A stretch of 64,000 bases of DNA from Sulfopaludibacter sp963835555 (GCA_963835555.1 CAWIGC010000016.1:434001-498000), one strand, 5' to 3'; positions 47,458-57,372 are shown, numbered from the stretch's first letter. A program made the numbers and translations. The notes: generated from the sequence alone by a model not told the origin.

Positions 47458-48879
47458 GTGGGCACTGCCACTCTGAATCAGACCGACTTCAAGGTAGCCG
47501 ACCTCTCTTTGGCCGATTGGGGCCGCAAGGAAATCTCCATCGCCGAATTCGAGATGCCGGGCCTCATGGCCATCCGCCGTAAGTACGCCAAGAGCAAACC
47601 GCTGGCCGGCGTGCGCATCACCGGTTCGCTGCACATGACCATCCAGACAGCGGTGCTGATCGAAACCCTGGCAGACTTGGGAGCTAGCGTCCGCTGGGCC
47701 AGTTGCAACATTTTCTCCACCCAGGATCACGCCGCCGCGGCCATCGCCGCCGCCGGCATTCCCGTTTTTGCCTGGAAGGGCGAGACGCTGGAAGACTATT
47801 GGTGGTGCACCAGTCAGGCCCTCAGCCATCCCGGCGGCGCCGGACCGCAGCTCATCGTCGATGACGGCGGCGATGCCACCCTGCTCATCCATAAAGGCTA
47901 CGAACTGGAAAACGGCAGCGACTGGGTCAACAGTCCGTCCGGCGGCCACGAAGAAAAGGTCATCAAGGACCTGCTGAAGCAGATCCACACCGAGAATCCG
48001 GCCCACTGGCACCAGGTCGTCAAGGAGTGGCGCGGCGTTTCCGAAGAGACCACCACCGGCGTCCACCGTCTGTATAAGATGCATGAAGCCGGAGCCCTGC
48101 TGGTGCCCGCCGTCAATGTCAACGACTCGGTGACGAAATCGAAATTCGACAACCTGTACGGCTGCCGCGAATCTCTCGCCGACGGCATCAAGCGCGCCAC
48201 CGACGTCATGGTCGCCGGCAAAATCGCCGTCGTCTGCGGATACGGTGACGTGGGTAAAGGCTCGGCGCACTCCCTGCGCGGCATGGGCGCGCGCGTCATC
48301 GTCACCGAAATCGACCCCATCAATGCGCTCCAGGCCGCCATGGAAGGCTTCGAAGTCACTACCATCGAGGACACCCTGGGCCGCGGCGATATCTACGTCA
48401 CCTGCACCGGCAACACCGATATCATTACCCTGGAACATATGCAGCGCATGAAGGACCAGGCCATTGTGTGCAACATCGGACACTTCGATAACGAGATCCA
48501 GATGGACCGCCTGAACGCCTCCGGCGCCAAACGCACCAACATCAAGCCGCAGGTGGACATGTATACCATCGAGGAAGGCCGCAGCATCTTCGTGCTGGCC
48601 GAAGGACGCCTCGTGAACCTGGGATGCGCTACCGGCCATCCCAGTTTCGTAATGAGCAACAGCTTCAGCAACCAGACCCTGGCCCAACTGGACCTCTGGG
48701 CCCATCGCGACACCTACAAGCCCGGTGTTTACACCCTTCCCAAGAAGCTCGACGAGGAAGTCGCGCGCCTGCACCTGGAGAAAATCGGCGTGAAGCTGAC
48801 CACCCTTTCTCAGAAACAGGCCGACTATCTGGGCGTTCCGGTGGAAGGTCCGTACAAGCCCGATCATTACCGTTACTAG
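47458..48879 (+). CDS. ahcY: Adenosylhomocysteinase
   Basis: This is 473 residues, full length, with a GTG start 8 bases after GGAGGAG. It hydrolyses S-adenosylhomocysteine reversibly to adenosine and homocysteine in the cytoplasm, keeping methyltransferases active. Diagnostic blocks: TGSLHMTIQTAVLIETL, ASCNIFSTQDHAAAAIA, VNVNDSVTKSKFDN with catalytic Lys and Asp, the NAD-binding loop CGYGDVGKGSA, and the C-terminal GPYKPDHYRY whose Lys and Tyr reach the partner subunit's NAD. It is followed by metK 40 bases on, so recycling and synthesis of SAM are co-expressed. Confidence 0.97.
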   Translation: MGTATLNQTDFKVADLSLADWGRKEISIAEFEMPGLMAIRRKYAKSKPLAGVRITGSLHMTIQTAVLIETLADLGASVRWASCNIFSTQDHAAAAIAAAGIPVFAWKGETLEDYWWCTSQALSHPGGAGPQLIVDDGGDATLLIHKGYELENGSDWVNSPSGGHEEKVIKDLLKQIHTENPAHWHQVVKEWRGVSEETTTGVHRLYKMHEAGALLVPAVNVNDSVTKSKFDNLYGCRESLADGIKRATDVMVAGKIAVVCGYGDVGKGSAHSLRGMGARVIVTEIDPINALQAAMEGFEVTTIEDTLGRGDIYVTCTGNTDIITLEHMQRMKDQAIVCNIGHFDNEIQMDRLNASGAKRTNIKPQVDMYTIEEGRSIFVLAEGRLVNLGCATGHPSFVMSNSFSNQTLAQLDLWAHRDTYKPGVYTLPKKLDEEVARLHLEKIGVKLTTLSQKQADYLGVPVEGPYKPDHYRY

Positions 48880-48919
48880 AGTGTTACATTGAATTGAAAT
48901 AGCCCCCAGGAGGCAACGC

Positions 48920-50083
48920 TTGGCAGAGAATCAAAGACATCTTTTTACTTCGGAATCCGTCACCGAAGGTCATCCCGATAAGATCGCGGACCAGATTTCG
49001 GACGCTGTACTGGACGCCGTACTGGCCGCCGATCCCACGGGCCGCGTGGCCTGCGAGGTTCTGGTCACCACCGGAACCTGCATCGTGGCCGGCGAAATTA
49101 CTACCACCACCTACGTGGACGTGCCGCGCATCGCGCGGGGCACCATCGAATACGTCGGATACAACGATGCCACCTTCGGCTTCGATGCCAATACCTGCGG
49201 CGTTCACAATCTGATCCAGTCGCAGTCGCCCGATATTTCGATGGGCGTCGATACCGGCGGCGCCGGCGACCAGGGCCTCATGTTCGGCTACGCCTGCAAT
49301 GAAACGCCCGAACTGATGCCGCTGCCCATCATGATGGCGCACAAATTGTGCCAGCAGCTTTCCACCATTCGCCGCGAGGGCGTGCTCGATTTTCTGCGTC
49401 CCGATGGCAAGAGCCAGGTCAGCGTCGAGTACGTCGGCACCACTCCCGTCCGCATCGAAGCCGTGGTCATCTCCACCCAGCACGGCCCCGAGGTCTCCAC
49501 CGAAGAGTTGCGCCGCGAAGTCAAGAAGCACATCATCGATCCGGTGGTCCCGGGCAATATGATCGATTCGGCCACCAAGTTCCACATCAACCCCACCGGC
49601 CGTTTCGTGGTCGGCGGACCCCACGGCGATACCGGGCTGACCGGCCGCAAGATCATCGTCGATACTTACGGCGGCATGGGCCGGCACGGCGGCGGCGCTT
49701 TCTCCGGCAAGGATCCGACGAAGGTGGACCGCTCGGCCTGCTACATGGCGCGCTATATCGCCAAGAACATCGTGGCGTCGAAACTGGCCAACCGCTGCGA
49801 AGTGCAACTCGCCTATGCCATCGGCGTGGCCGAGCCCGTTTCGGTCACCGTCAATACATTCGGTACCGGCCTGATCCCCGACGAGCGCTTCACCGAACTG
49901 GTCCGGGAGAATTTCTCGCTCACCCCCCGCGGCATCATCGAAACCCTGAACCTGCGCCGCCCGATTTATCGCAAGACCGCCGCCTTCGGCCACTTTGGCC
50001 GGTCGGAACCGACCTTCACCTGGGAAGCCACCGATAAGGCTGACGCCCTGAAGTCCCAAGCCGGCGCCGCCGCCGTAGCCTAG
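48920..50083 (+). CDS. metK: S-adenosylmethionine synthetase
   Basis: This is 387 residues, full length. The start is TTG at 48920, six bases after AGGAGG. It makes SAM from methionine and ATP, releasing phosphate and diphosphate. Blocks: ESVTEGHPDKIADQISDAVLDA (ATP site), VDTGGAGDQGLMFGYACNETPE, GRFVVGGPHGDTGLTGRKIIVDTYGG and HGGGAFSGKDPTKVDRSA with the metal and phosphate ligands. It lies in an operon with ahcY, probably under the divergent ArsR-methyltransferase regulator. Confidence 0.97.
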   Translation: MAENQRHLFTSESVTEGHPDKIADQISDAVLDAVLAADPTGRVACEVLVTTGTCIVAGEITTTTYVDVPRIARGTIEYVGYNDATFGFDANTCGVHNLIQSQSPDISMGVDTGGAGDQGLMFGYACNETPELMPLPIMMAHKLCQQLSTIRREGVLDFLRPDGKSQVSVEYVGTTPVRIEAVVISTQHGPEVSTEELRREVKKHIIDPVVPGNMIDSATKFHINPTGRFVVGGPHGDTGLTGRKIIVDTYGGMGRHGGGAFSGKDPTKVDRSACYMARYIAKNIVASKLANRCEVQLAYAIGVAEPVSVTVNTFGTGLIPDERFTELVRENFSLTPRGIIETLNLRRPIYRKTAAFGHFGRSEPTFTWEATDKADALKSQAGAAAVA

Positions 50084-50096
50084 GCCTCGGGCCCGT

Positions 50097-51722
50097 CTAT
50101 CCGGCGGAAGGTCCCGTCCCGCTCACGCCCGCGGAGTGAAGAATGCGCCGCACTTTCTTGGGAGAGATCGAGAGTTTCTCGGCCACTTTCGAGATCTTGC
50201 GGCCTTCGCGCTCCCATATTTTGGGGATCACGATGCGCGCGAACTCTTCGGTCATCTGTTGGAACGTCGTGTTCTCGACGATGCCGGCGCTCCACGCGCG
50301 CAGCACCGAATCCACGGGGCGCGCGCGCAGCAGGCGCGTCTTCAGCGATTCCAGATCCTCCCACGTGTATTGCCGCTCCGCCCCTTCCACCTGAAGCAGT
50401 CCCACGGCCTGTTCATAGCACCGCCGCGCGGCATCCGGATCGGCCGGTGAGCCGGTGAACGTAAGACCCTGCCAGACGTACGCACGTGCCAGAAGGCGCC
50501 GGTTTTCGGTTCGCGCCGCGAAGGTCACGGCTTCCCGCGCAAACAGCTCGGCCGCATCGCGATGCGCCGCGCCATCGCCCACTTGTTCCTCGATTGCGGT
50601 CTGTTCCACGATGCATTGCAGCGTCCGCGCACGGGCCATCACAATTAGGTCCTGCTTTTCGGCGCCCTGAGCGAAAGCCTCGGCGGCTTCCGAAGCGGCG
50701 CACTCCAGGTCTCCGGAATCCAGATAGAGAAAGCCGCGGTTGATGTGAACCCCGGCAATTCCGCGGTGATTCTTGAATTGCGTGTACGTCTCGTACGCTT
50801 CTGCCAGGTGTCCCGAGGCCGAACAGCGAAAGGTCTCGATGCGCGCCCTCTGCTCGCGAACCCACTCCGGCGGCCCGGCGGCGGCGGTGCGCCGCGAACT
50901 CGCCGCCAGGTCCAGATTGCGCTGCGTATCCAGCGCAATCAGGCGCTCCACGAACGCCAGGTTCAGCAGCGCCCGGGCCAGTTGCAGATGGCTTCCGCCG
51001 CCGTTCCGGTATTCCGCAATGGCCCGTTCGAAATACTCCAGAGCCTGTTCATGTTTGCCCTGGCGGCGCGCGATGCGGCCGTATGCGGATTGAATGTTCC
51101 CGCGATTCAGGTGATCCCCGGTCGGGTTCAGCGCGTCCTCCGCCCGGCGCAGCAGCTCTTGCGCTTCCTGCAGCTTTCCCCGTTGAAAGGCCAGCCAACT
51201 GCGCGTGACTTGCATCACCGCCGCCATTTGCGGATAGCCGCATGCCAGCGCCAGGGTTTCCCCTTCTTGGATATATTTCAACGCCTCGCCGTAACGGCCC
51301 GTCCTTCGATAGCACCGGCCCAGCCAGAAATTCGCAATCGCCAGCAGTTCGGTGTCTGGAATGTCGTTTTCGAACGATAGCACCTGCGCCAGGCACCGGG
51401 TTGCCACTCCGAAATCCTCGTCCCCCATGGCCAGAACTGCTTCGGCCATGCGCAGATGCAAATAGTCCGCCACCGGCAGCACCGCCCTCTGCTCCTTGGG
51501 AAACTTCTCAACCATCCCGCGGAGCAGGGCAGGCTCATCGAACCCGGCATCCACCCATTGAGCCACCAGGCCGGCCACCGTCCCGCAGCCCGGACGCACG
51601 CTCAACGCGTCGAGCAGCGGCCGTGCCCGCCGCAACGCATCGATACCCTGCTCGATCCGGCGATGGCCCAGATCGTCCCGCAAGCGCTCAATCAGCGCGG
51701 CGGAGTCCCACTCGGGCCCCAT
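50097..51722 (-). CDS. TPR-repeat protein with C-terminal Fis-like HTH
   Basis: This 541-residue cytoplasmic protein has TPR-type helical repeats through about residues 120-440 (LLAIANFWLGRCYRRTGRYGEALKYIQEGE; SAYGRIARRQGKHEQALEYFERAIAEY). A C-terminal Fis-type HTH follows (EFARIVIPKIWEREGRKISKVAEKLSISPKKVRRILHSAG). The order matches regulators in which TPRs sense a partner and the HTH binds DNA. It starts 39 bases after aceB on the same strand, so it is likely co-transcribed with malate synthase. The end is convergent with metK with only 13 bases between stops. Its target genes are unknown. Confidence 0.75.
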   Translation of the reverse strand: MGPEWDSAALIERLRDDLGHRRIEQGIDALRRARPLLDALSVRPGCGTVAGLVAQWVDAGFDEPALLRGMVEKFPKEQRAVLPVADYLHLRMAEAVLAMGDEDFGVATRCLAQVLSFENDIPDTELLAIANFWLGRCYRRTGRYGEALKYIQEGETLALACGYPQMAAVMQVTRSWLAFQRGKLQEAQELLRRAEDALNPTGDHLNRGNIQSAYGRIARRQGKHEQALEYFERAIAEYRNGGGSHLQLARALLNLAFVERLIALDTQRNLDLAASSRRTAAAGPPEWVREQRARIETFRCSASGHLAEAYETYTQFKNHRGIAGVHINRGFLYLDSGDLECAASEAAEAFAQGAEKQDLIVMARARTLQCIVEQTAIEEQVGDGAAHRDAAELFAREAVTFAARTENRRLLARAYVWQGLTFTGSPADPDAARRCYEQAVGLLQVEGAERQYTWEDLESLKTRLLRARPVDSVLRAWSAGIVENTTFQQMTEEFARIVIPKIWEREGRKISKVAEKLSISPKKVRRILHSAGVSGTGPSAG

Positions 51723-51761
51723 GACCGAAGTATGCGCCGCCGGTTTGGCGCTTGTCCAGAT

Positions 51762-53336
51762 TCAATCCAGATGGTGATACGCCCGCAGCGTCAGAAACTC
51801 GGGAAACTCCGGATTCTCGATCAACTCTTCGTAGAGTTTCACAGCGCTATCCAGGTGTTTCTCCGGAATCTTCTTGCGGAGCGTCCCCACGGTCTGGTCA
51901 ACTACCCAAGCCACCAGATCCGAATCCACCGTGCGGCCGTCCTCCAGCACGCTCCCGTGCCGCAGCCATTGCCACACCTGCGCGCGGCAGATTTCGGCCG
52001 TGGCGGCATCCTCCATCAGATTGTAGATGGGCACGCAGCCATTGCCCCCCAGCCACGCCCCCAGGTATTGCAGCCCCACCTCCACGTTCAACGCCAGGCC
52101 CGCCTGAGTGATGCTTCCGCGCGGTGGACAAAGCAGGTCCTGCGCCGTCACGCTCGACGCCGGCATCCGGTCCAACTGGTTCGGGAACTTCATGTACGTG
52201 TCGAAAACGCATTTGGCCAGCGGCACTAATCCCGGATGCGCCACCCAGGTTCCGTCGTGTCCCGCCCACACCTCGCGCAGTTTATCGTCGCGCACGCGAG
52301 CCATCGCCGCAGCGTTCACTTGCGGATCGTTCTTCACCGGGATCTGCGCGGCCATGCCGCCCATGGCGTGGATGCCCCGCCGGTGGCACGTGGCGATCAG
52401 GCGCTCCACATAAGAGGCCAGGAAGTGCGTGGTCATCGTCACCTTGGACCGGTCCGGCAACACGCTGCCTGCATGGTTCCGGAATTTCTTGATGTAGCTG
52501 AAAATGTAATCCCACCGTCCGCAGTTCAACCCCGCCGAATGCTCGCGCAATTCCCAAAGAATCTCATCCATTTCGAACGCCGCCAAAATGGTCTCGATCA
52601 GTACCGTGGCGCGAATGGTGCCGCGCGAAATTCCCAGTTCATCCTGCGCAAAACAGAAGACGTCGTTCCACAGGGCCGCCTCGTGACGGCTCTCCAGTTT
52701 CGGCAGGTAAAAGTATGGGCCCGTGCCATTGCGGATCAGCCGGCGCGCATTGTGAAAGAAGTACAATCCGAAATCGAAGAGCGACGCGGAAATCGGCTGG
52801 CCCTCCACCAGGAAGTGCTTTTCCGTGAGATGCCACCCGCGAGGCCGCACCATCAGCACCGCGGGTGCCTCGCAGACCTGGTACTTCTTGCCCTCCGGAC
52901 TGGTATATTGAATCGTCTCGTTTACCGCGTCGCACAGGTTCGCCTGGCCTTCCAGGATGTTCCGCCACGTGGGAGAGTTGGAGTCCTCGAAATCGGCCAT
53001 GAACACCCTGGCCCCCGAATTCAGTGCATTGATGATCATCTTCCGGTCGGTCGGCCCGGTGATCTCGACCCGCCGGTCCATCAGGTCCGCGGGCGGCGGC
53101 GCGACTCTCCACGGCGCCTCGCGGATCTCGGCGGTCTCCGCCGGAAACTCCGGCAATTCCCCGGCATCGATCTGCTCCTGGCGAGCGCGCCTCGCCTCCA
53201 GCAAACGCCGCCGGCGCGCCTCAAACCGGCCGGACAATTTCACCAGGAACCGCGCCGCTTCAGGGGTTAGAACACGTTCTTCGAATCCGGTTGCACTCCC
53301 CGTAATGCGAACCGGTTCACGTTGTGTGGCAATCAC
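51762..53336 (-). CDS. aceB: Malate synthase A
   Basis: GTG at 53336, preceded by GGAAGG, is preferred to the frame's first ATG at 53372; this gives 524 residues. The enzyme condenses glyoxylate and acetyl-CoA to malate in the glyoxylate shunt. Blocks: FMADFEDSNSPTWRNILEGQ with the catalytic base region, HLTEKHFLVEGQPISASLFDFGLYFFHN, FYLPKLESRHEAALWNDVF, TIRATVLIETILAAFEMDEIL (metal-binding Glu) and GLNCGRWDYIFSYIKKF. Length and motifs are those of the A form. It is divergent from aceA, the other shunt enzyme, and followed by the TPR-HTH gene. Confidence 0.96.
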   Translation of the reverse strand: MIATQREPVRITGSATGFEERVLTPEAARFLVKLSGRFEARRRRLLEARRARQEQIDAGELPEFPAETAEIREAPWRVAPPPADLMDRRVEITGPTDRKMIINALNSGARVFMADFEDSNSPTWRNILEGQANLCDAVNETIQYTSPEGKKYQVCEAPAVLMVRPRGWHLTEKHFLVEGQPISASLFDFGLYFFHNARRLIRNGTGPYFYLPKLESRHEAALWNDVFCFAQDELGISRGTIRATVLIETILAAFEMDEILWELREHSAGLNCGRWDYIFSYIKKFRNHAGSVLPDRSKVTMTTHFLASYVERLIATCHRRGIHAMGGMAAQIPVKNDPQVNAAAMARVRDDKLREVWAGHDGTWVAHPGLVPLAKCVFDTYMKFPNQLDRMPASSVTAQDLLCPPRGSITQAGLALNVEVGLQYLGAWLGGNGCVPIYNLMEDAATAEICRAQVWQWLRHGSVLEDGRTVDSDLVAWVVDQTVGTLRKKIPEKHLDSAVKLYEELIENPEFPEFLTLRAYHHLD

Positions 53337-53404
53337 AGATAATTCCCTTCCTGCCGAGTGATCGTAGCGCAAACATCGCGAGCAACGCCCGTGTGCCCGG
53401 CCGA

Positions 53405-53422
53405 TTCGGACACCCGTCCGAA
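53405..53422. promoter_or_regulatory. Inverted repeat in aceB-aceA control region
   Basis: TTCGGAC-ACCC-GTCCGAA is a perfect 7-4-7 inverted repeat in the 147-base gap between the divergent genes. A second pair, CCGTTC at 53423-53428 and GAACGG at 53443-53448, follows. These are candidate operators for coordinated shunt control. Confidence 0.4.
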
Positions 53423-53483
53423 CCGTTCAGGCATGCTTGCCGGAACGGGCGCGATGCTGTTCACTAACTGCGAGGGGATTTAC

Positions 53484-54762
53484 ATGAAAACGCAAACGCG
53501 ATGGAACGGGATCGTGCGGCCATACGGGGAAGAGCAAGTGGACCGCCTGCGGCCCTCGGTCCGCATCGAATATACGCTCGCCAGGCTGGGGGCCGAGCGC
53601 CTATGGGAACTCCTGCACGGCGAAGGCTACGTGCAGAGCCTCGGTGCACTCACCGGAAACCAGGCCGTGCAGCAGGTACAGGCCGGATTGAAGGCCATCT
53701 ATGTGAGCGGCTGGCAGGTCGCCGGAGACGCCAACCTCTCCGGGCAAATGTACCCGGACCAGAGCCTGTACCCGTCCAACAGCGTGCCGGCGCTGGTGCG
53801 CGCCATCAATAATGCGTTACTGCGCGCCGACCAGGTTTCCCGCATCGAGGGCGCTTCCGGCACCCACTGGCTGGCCCCGATCGTGGCGGACGGCGAGGCC
53901 GGTTTCGGCGGGCTGCTCAATGCCTTCGAGTTGACCAAGGCCATGATCGAGGCCGGCGCCGCCGCGGTTCACTTCGAAGACCAGCTCTCCTCCGCCAAGA
54001 AGTGCGGGCACCTCGGCGGCAAAGTGGTGGTGCCGGTCTGTGAATTCATCCAGAAGCTCATCGCCGCGCGACTGGCGGCCGATGTCCTGGGCGTGCCCAC
54101 CCTCCTTGTCGCCCGCACCGACGCCGACGCCGCGCGCCTGCTCCTGAGCGATATCGACGCACGCGACGAGCCGTTTCTCACCGGCGGCCGCACCGAAGAA
54201 GGCTACTTCCATTACCGCGGCGGAATCGATGCCGCCATCGTGCGCGCGCTGGCCTATGCTCCCTTCGCGGATGTCCTTTGGTGCGAAACTTCCGAGCCCG
54301 ATATCGAACAGGCGCGCAGATTCGCCCGCGCCGTTCACGCCCGTTACCCCGGCAAACTGCTGGCCTACAATTGTTCGCCTTCGTTTCACTGGAACAAACT
54401 CCTGCCGCCCCACGAAATTGCCGGCTTCCAAAGGAAACTGGCGGACCTGGGATACAAATACCAGTTCGTCACCCTGGCCGGATTTCACTCGCTCAATACC
54501 GGCATGTTCGAACTCGCCAGAGACTATGCGCAAACCGGAATGACGCGCCTATGCCGGCCTCCAGGAACGGGAGTTTGCCCTCGCCGCCGCCAGCGGCTAT
54601 TCCGCCATACGCCACCAGCGGTTCGTCGGGACCGGCTACTTCGACGCGGTGCAGAACACCGTCACCGGCGGCCGTTCCGCCACCGCGGCGATGCAAGGGT
54701 CCACCGAATCCGCGCAATTCTCCGACGCGTCCACGGACACTGCCGGTGAGGCCGCGGCGTAG
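53484..54762 (+). CDS. aceA: Isocitrate lyase (one apparent frameshift near the end)
   Basis: The start is ATG 53484, six bases after GAGGGG. The first 355 residues are in one frame and include the catalytic loop SSAKKCGHLGGKV, VARTDADAARLL, and YNCSPSFHWNKLL. After DYAQTGMT near 54545 one extra base shifts the frame. Reading past it gives YAGLQEREFALAAASGYSAIRHQRFVGTGYFDAVQNTVTGG and a normal C-terminus ending at 54762, about 425 residues in all. The enzyme cleaves isocitrate to succinate and glyoxylate. The shift is probably a sequence error because the downstream frame is fully conserved. Its last 96 bases are duplicated downstream. Confidence 0.92.
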
Positions 54763-55330
54763 CGGCGGTGGCCGCATCGCCGGGCCCGTGCTACCGGCAC
54801 GTGCCGGGAACCAGGGTGTCGAATAGCGACCCGAGAATTGCGGTGGCCTGCTGTTTGGAGATCCGTACGGGGTCGTACGCGTGCTCCAGGGAAAGACCGC
54901 TGAGAATCGCCTCCAGGGCCGCCTTCTTGGGCTCGTCACGAGTCTGGTCCACGTTTTCCAGACGCAGGGAAGCGCGCAGGCGCCGGTGCGTCGCCGCAGG
55001 CGGCCGTTCCGCCACCGCGGCGATGCAAGGGTCCACCGAATCCGCGCAATTCTCCGACGCGTCCACGGACACTGCCGGTGAGGCCGCGGCGTAGCGGCGG
55101 TGGCCGCATCTTCGGGTCCGTGCTACCGGCACGTGCCGGGAACCAGGGTGTCGAATAGCGACCCGAGAATTGCAGTGGCCTGCTCTTTGGAGATCCGTAC
55201 GGGGTCATAGGCGTGCTCCAGGGAAAGACCGCTGAGAATCGCCTCCAGGGCCGCCTTTTTCGGCTCGTCGCAGGTCTGGTCCACGTTTTCCAGGCGCAGG
55301 GAAGCGCGCAGGCGCCGGTGCGTAGCCGCC
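54667..55330. repeat. 332-bp tandem duplication of the aceA/tetR junction
   Basis: Copy 1 (54667-54998) and copy 2 (54999-55330) are adjacent direct repeats with about 15 mismatches by eye. Each holds the end of aceA on the plus strand and the end of the TetR gene on the minus strand. Copy 1 supplies the true aceA end; copy 2 supplies the true tetR end. The first 112 bases are identical; all mismatches lie in and just after the tetR part, and within the coding part they change only two residues (R/C and Q/E). It could be a genuine duplication or a chimeric join of two strain variants. Confidence 0.85.
54791..54998 (-). pseudogene. TetR C-terminal fragment (duplicate)
   Basis: About 68 codons match the last part of the intact TetR gene product (DEPKKAALEAILSGLSLEHAY; ATAILGSLFDTLVPGTCR), with two residue changes. 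It has no N-terminal HTH, no start site and lies inside repeat copy 1. It is not expected to be functional. Confidence 0.7.
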
Positions 55331-55768
55331 AGTTTCGGCCTCAGGCGCGGATGGCGCAGAGCGAACAGTTTGAATTCCAACAGCAGCATGGCCCACTGCC
55401 GGTCGCTGACCCTGTCTACATAGAACTCGCGCAGCGCCGCCAGCCGGTCCAGGCTGGTTGTGCGGCTTTCCAGAACCTTTCGGATCTTCTCGACGCGCCG
55501 CCGGGCCTCCTGTTCGAAGATGGCGAAGAACAGGTCCTCTTTGTTGGGGAAAGTGGGCGTAAAAGGCCCCGCGCGTGTGGCCCGTCGAGGCGGCGATGTC
55601 CTCGATCCGGCAAGCCTCGAAGCCATCGCGGGCGATGATGCGGCGGGCGGATTGCAGGAGGGCGCGGCGCGTGGCGGCGGTTCGTTGCTGATGCTTATTG
55701 GCAGGCGAAGCTGCCGCGGCGCGGCGCGCGGTGGCAGACCGCCGCCCTGCCTGGGGCGTATCCCTCAT
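55123..55768 (-). CDS. TetR family regulator (one frameshift in a C-run)
   Basis: ATG 55768 begins a roughly 214-residue TetR protein. The N-terminal HTH reads RRALLQSARRIIARDGFEACRIEDIAASTGHTRGAFYAHFP. At 55546-55549 four G on the plus strand (four C in the gene) shift the frame. With three, the sequence continues NKEDLFFAIFEQEARRRVEKI to the ligand domain and the stop at 55123. It is divergent from the TolC-HlyD-EmrB genes, with a perfect inverted repeat between them, so repression of efflux relieved by ligand is the likely role. Confidence 0.83.
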
Positions 55769-55779
55769 CACCCGCAATT

Positions 55780-55801
55780 ATATACATTCGTGCATGTATA
55801 T
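55780..55801. promoter_or_regulatory. Candidate TetR operator
   Basis: ATATACAT (55780-55787) and ATGTATAT (55794-55801) are perfect 8-base inverted arms separated by six bases (TCGTGC). The site lies between the TetR start at 55768 and the efflux operon start at 55810, as expected for an autoregulated TetR repressor. Confidence 0.65.
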
Positions 55802-55809
55802 GCTAGCTT

Positions 55810-57372
55810 GTGAGTGTGTTCACCTGTCGCGGCGTTGCGGCGCGCCTGGTATGGTTCTTCACAGCCGCGGCATCGGCATCCTTCGGCCAGCTCCCGGCGC
55901 CCGCCCCAGGAGCCGGCCCCCGCCCGCTCGCCCTGCCGCAATCCGGCCGCATCAATGGGGCGGGCTCGGTAGCCGTGCGAACAGAACGCCACTCCCGCCG
56001 GCGTGGATACCATCGGCAGTTCCGTGCAGGTAGGCGGCAATCTCCGCGGCAGCGTTCCCGGCGCCGCACCTCCCGCCGGGCCCGTTCACCCTGTCGCTGG
56101 CGGACGCCGTGAAGCGCGGCCTGCAAACCAACCTGGGAGCCATCACCGCCGCCAACTCCAGTAGCGGAATGGCGGCGCAACGCCTCCAGGCATTGAGCGC
56201 CCTGCTGCCCAATATTTCGGCCAACGCCTCGGAAACCGTGGCGCAGGTCAACCTGGCGGCCTATGGATTCAAATTCAACCTTCCGCCCGGGCTGAACTTC
56301 TCGATTCCGTCCGTGGTCGGTCCGTTCAGTTATTCGCAAGCCCAGGGAGCGGTGCGCCAGCAGGTCTACGATCCGGTGAGTCGCCGCAACTATCAGGCCA
56401 CGCGCGAAATTGGAGCGCGCTGCCGCACTCTCTTCCAAAGACGCGCGCGAACTGGTGGTGCTGGCCGTAGCCGGCAGCTACCTGCAGGCCATCGCCACCG
56501 CCGCGCGCATTGAATCGCAGCGCGCCCAGGTAGCCAATGCGCAAGCCGTGGCAGACCAGGCCGCAGATCCGCAAGACCGCAGGCACCAATTCGCGCATCG
56601 ACGTGATGCGCACCCTGGTGGAACTGCGAAACCCAGAAGCAGCGGCTCAATGCCCTGGAATCGGACTTCCGCAAACAGAAGCTCGCCCTGGCCCGCGGCG
56701 ATCGGCCTGCCGCTCGATCGCGATTTCACCCTCGGCGAGCCGCTCTCCTCCGCCGCCGTCCCTGTGCCCGAAGCGCGGCCTGTCCATCCAGCGCGCCTTC
56801 GAGAATCGTTCGGACCTGCGCGCCGCCGAAGCCCAGGTGCGCGCCGCCGAGCGCGAGGTTGCCGCCGCCCATGCCGAGCGCCTGCCATCGGTCTCCTTCG
56901 ATGCGGCGACTACGGCGTGCTGGGGGCCAACCCCATCCACGCGCACGGCGTCTTTTCCGTTACCGGTTCCGTCAATGTGCCCATCTGGCTGGGCGGCCGC
57001 GTGAAAGGCGATATTCAACAGGCCGAAGCCACCCTGCACCAGCGCCAGGCCGAACTGGCCGACCAGCGGGGCCAGGTGGAACAGGAAGTCCGCACCTCGC
57101 TGATTGAACTGGAAACCGCGTTGGGACAGATTCAACTGGCGCAGAGCAATCGCGCCTATGCCGCCGAAACCCTGCGCGAAGCCCGCGACCGTTTCAACCT
57201 GGGAGTCGCCACCACCGTGGAGGTCGTGCAGGCGCAGGAACAGGTGGCCTCCGCCGAGAGCGATTCGGTTTCCAGCACCTTCGCCCTGGACCTGGCGCGT
57301 TTGACCCTCTCGCGAGCCATGGGGGAAGCCGAGTCCGCGCTGCCCGGCCTGCTGAAAGTGAGCCATCCATGA
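55810..57372 (+). pseudogene. TolC-family outer membrane efflux protein, many frameshifts
   Basis: Pieces in all three frames join into one TolC-like protein of about 500 residues: PFTLSLADAVKRGLQTNLGAITAANS, QRLQALSALLPNISANASETVAQVNL, ELVVLAVAGSYLQAIATAARIESQRAQVANAQAVADQA, LARAIGLPLDRDFTLGEPL, FENRSDLRAAEAQVRAAEREV, and a long clean C-terminal part from about 56911 (SVTGSVNVPIWLGGRVKGDIQQAEATL...). About eight shifts occur; extra G near 56084, 56563 and 56697 explains three. The protein would form the outer-membrane channel for the following HlyD and EmrB components. The start (GTG 55810) is tentative. Confidence 0.72.
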
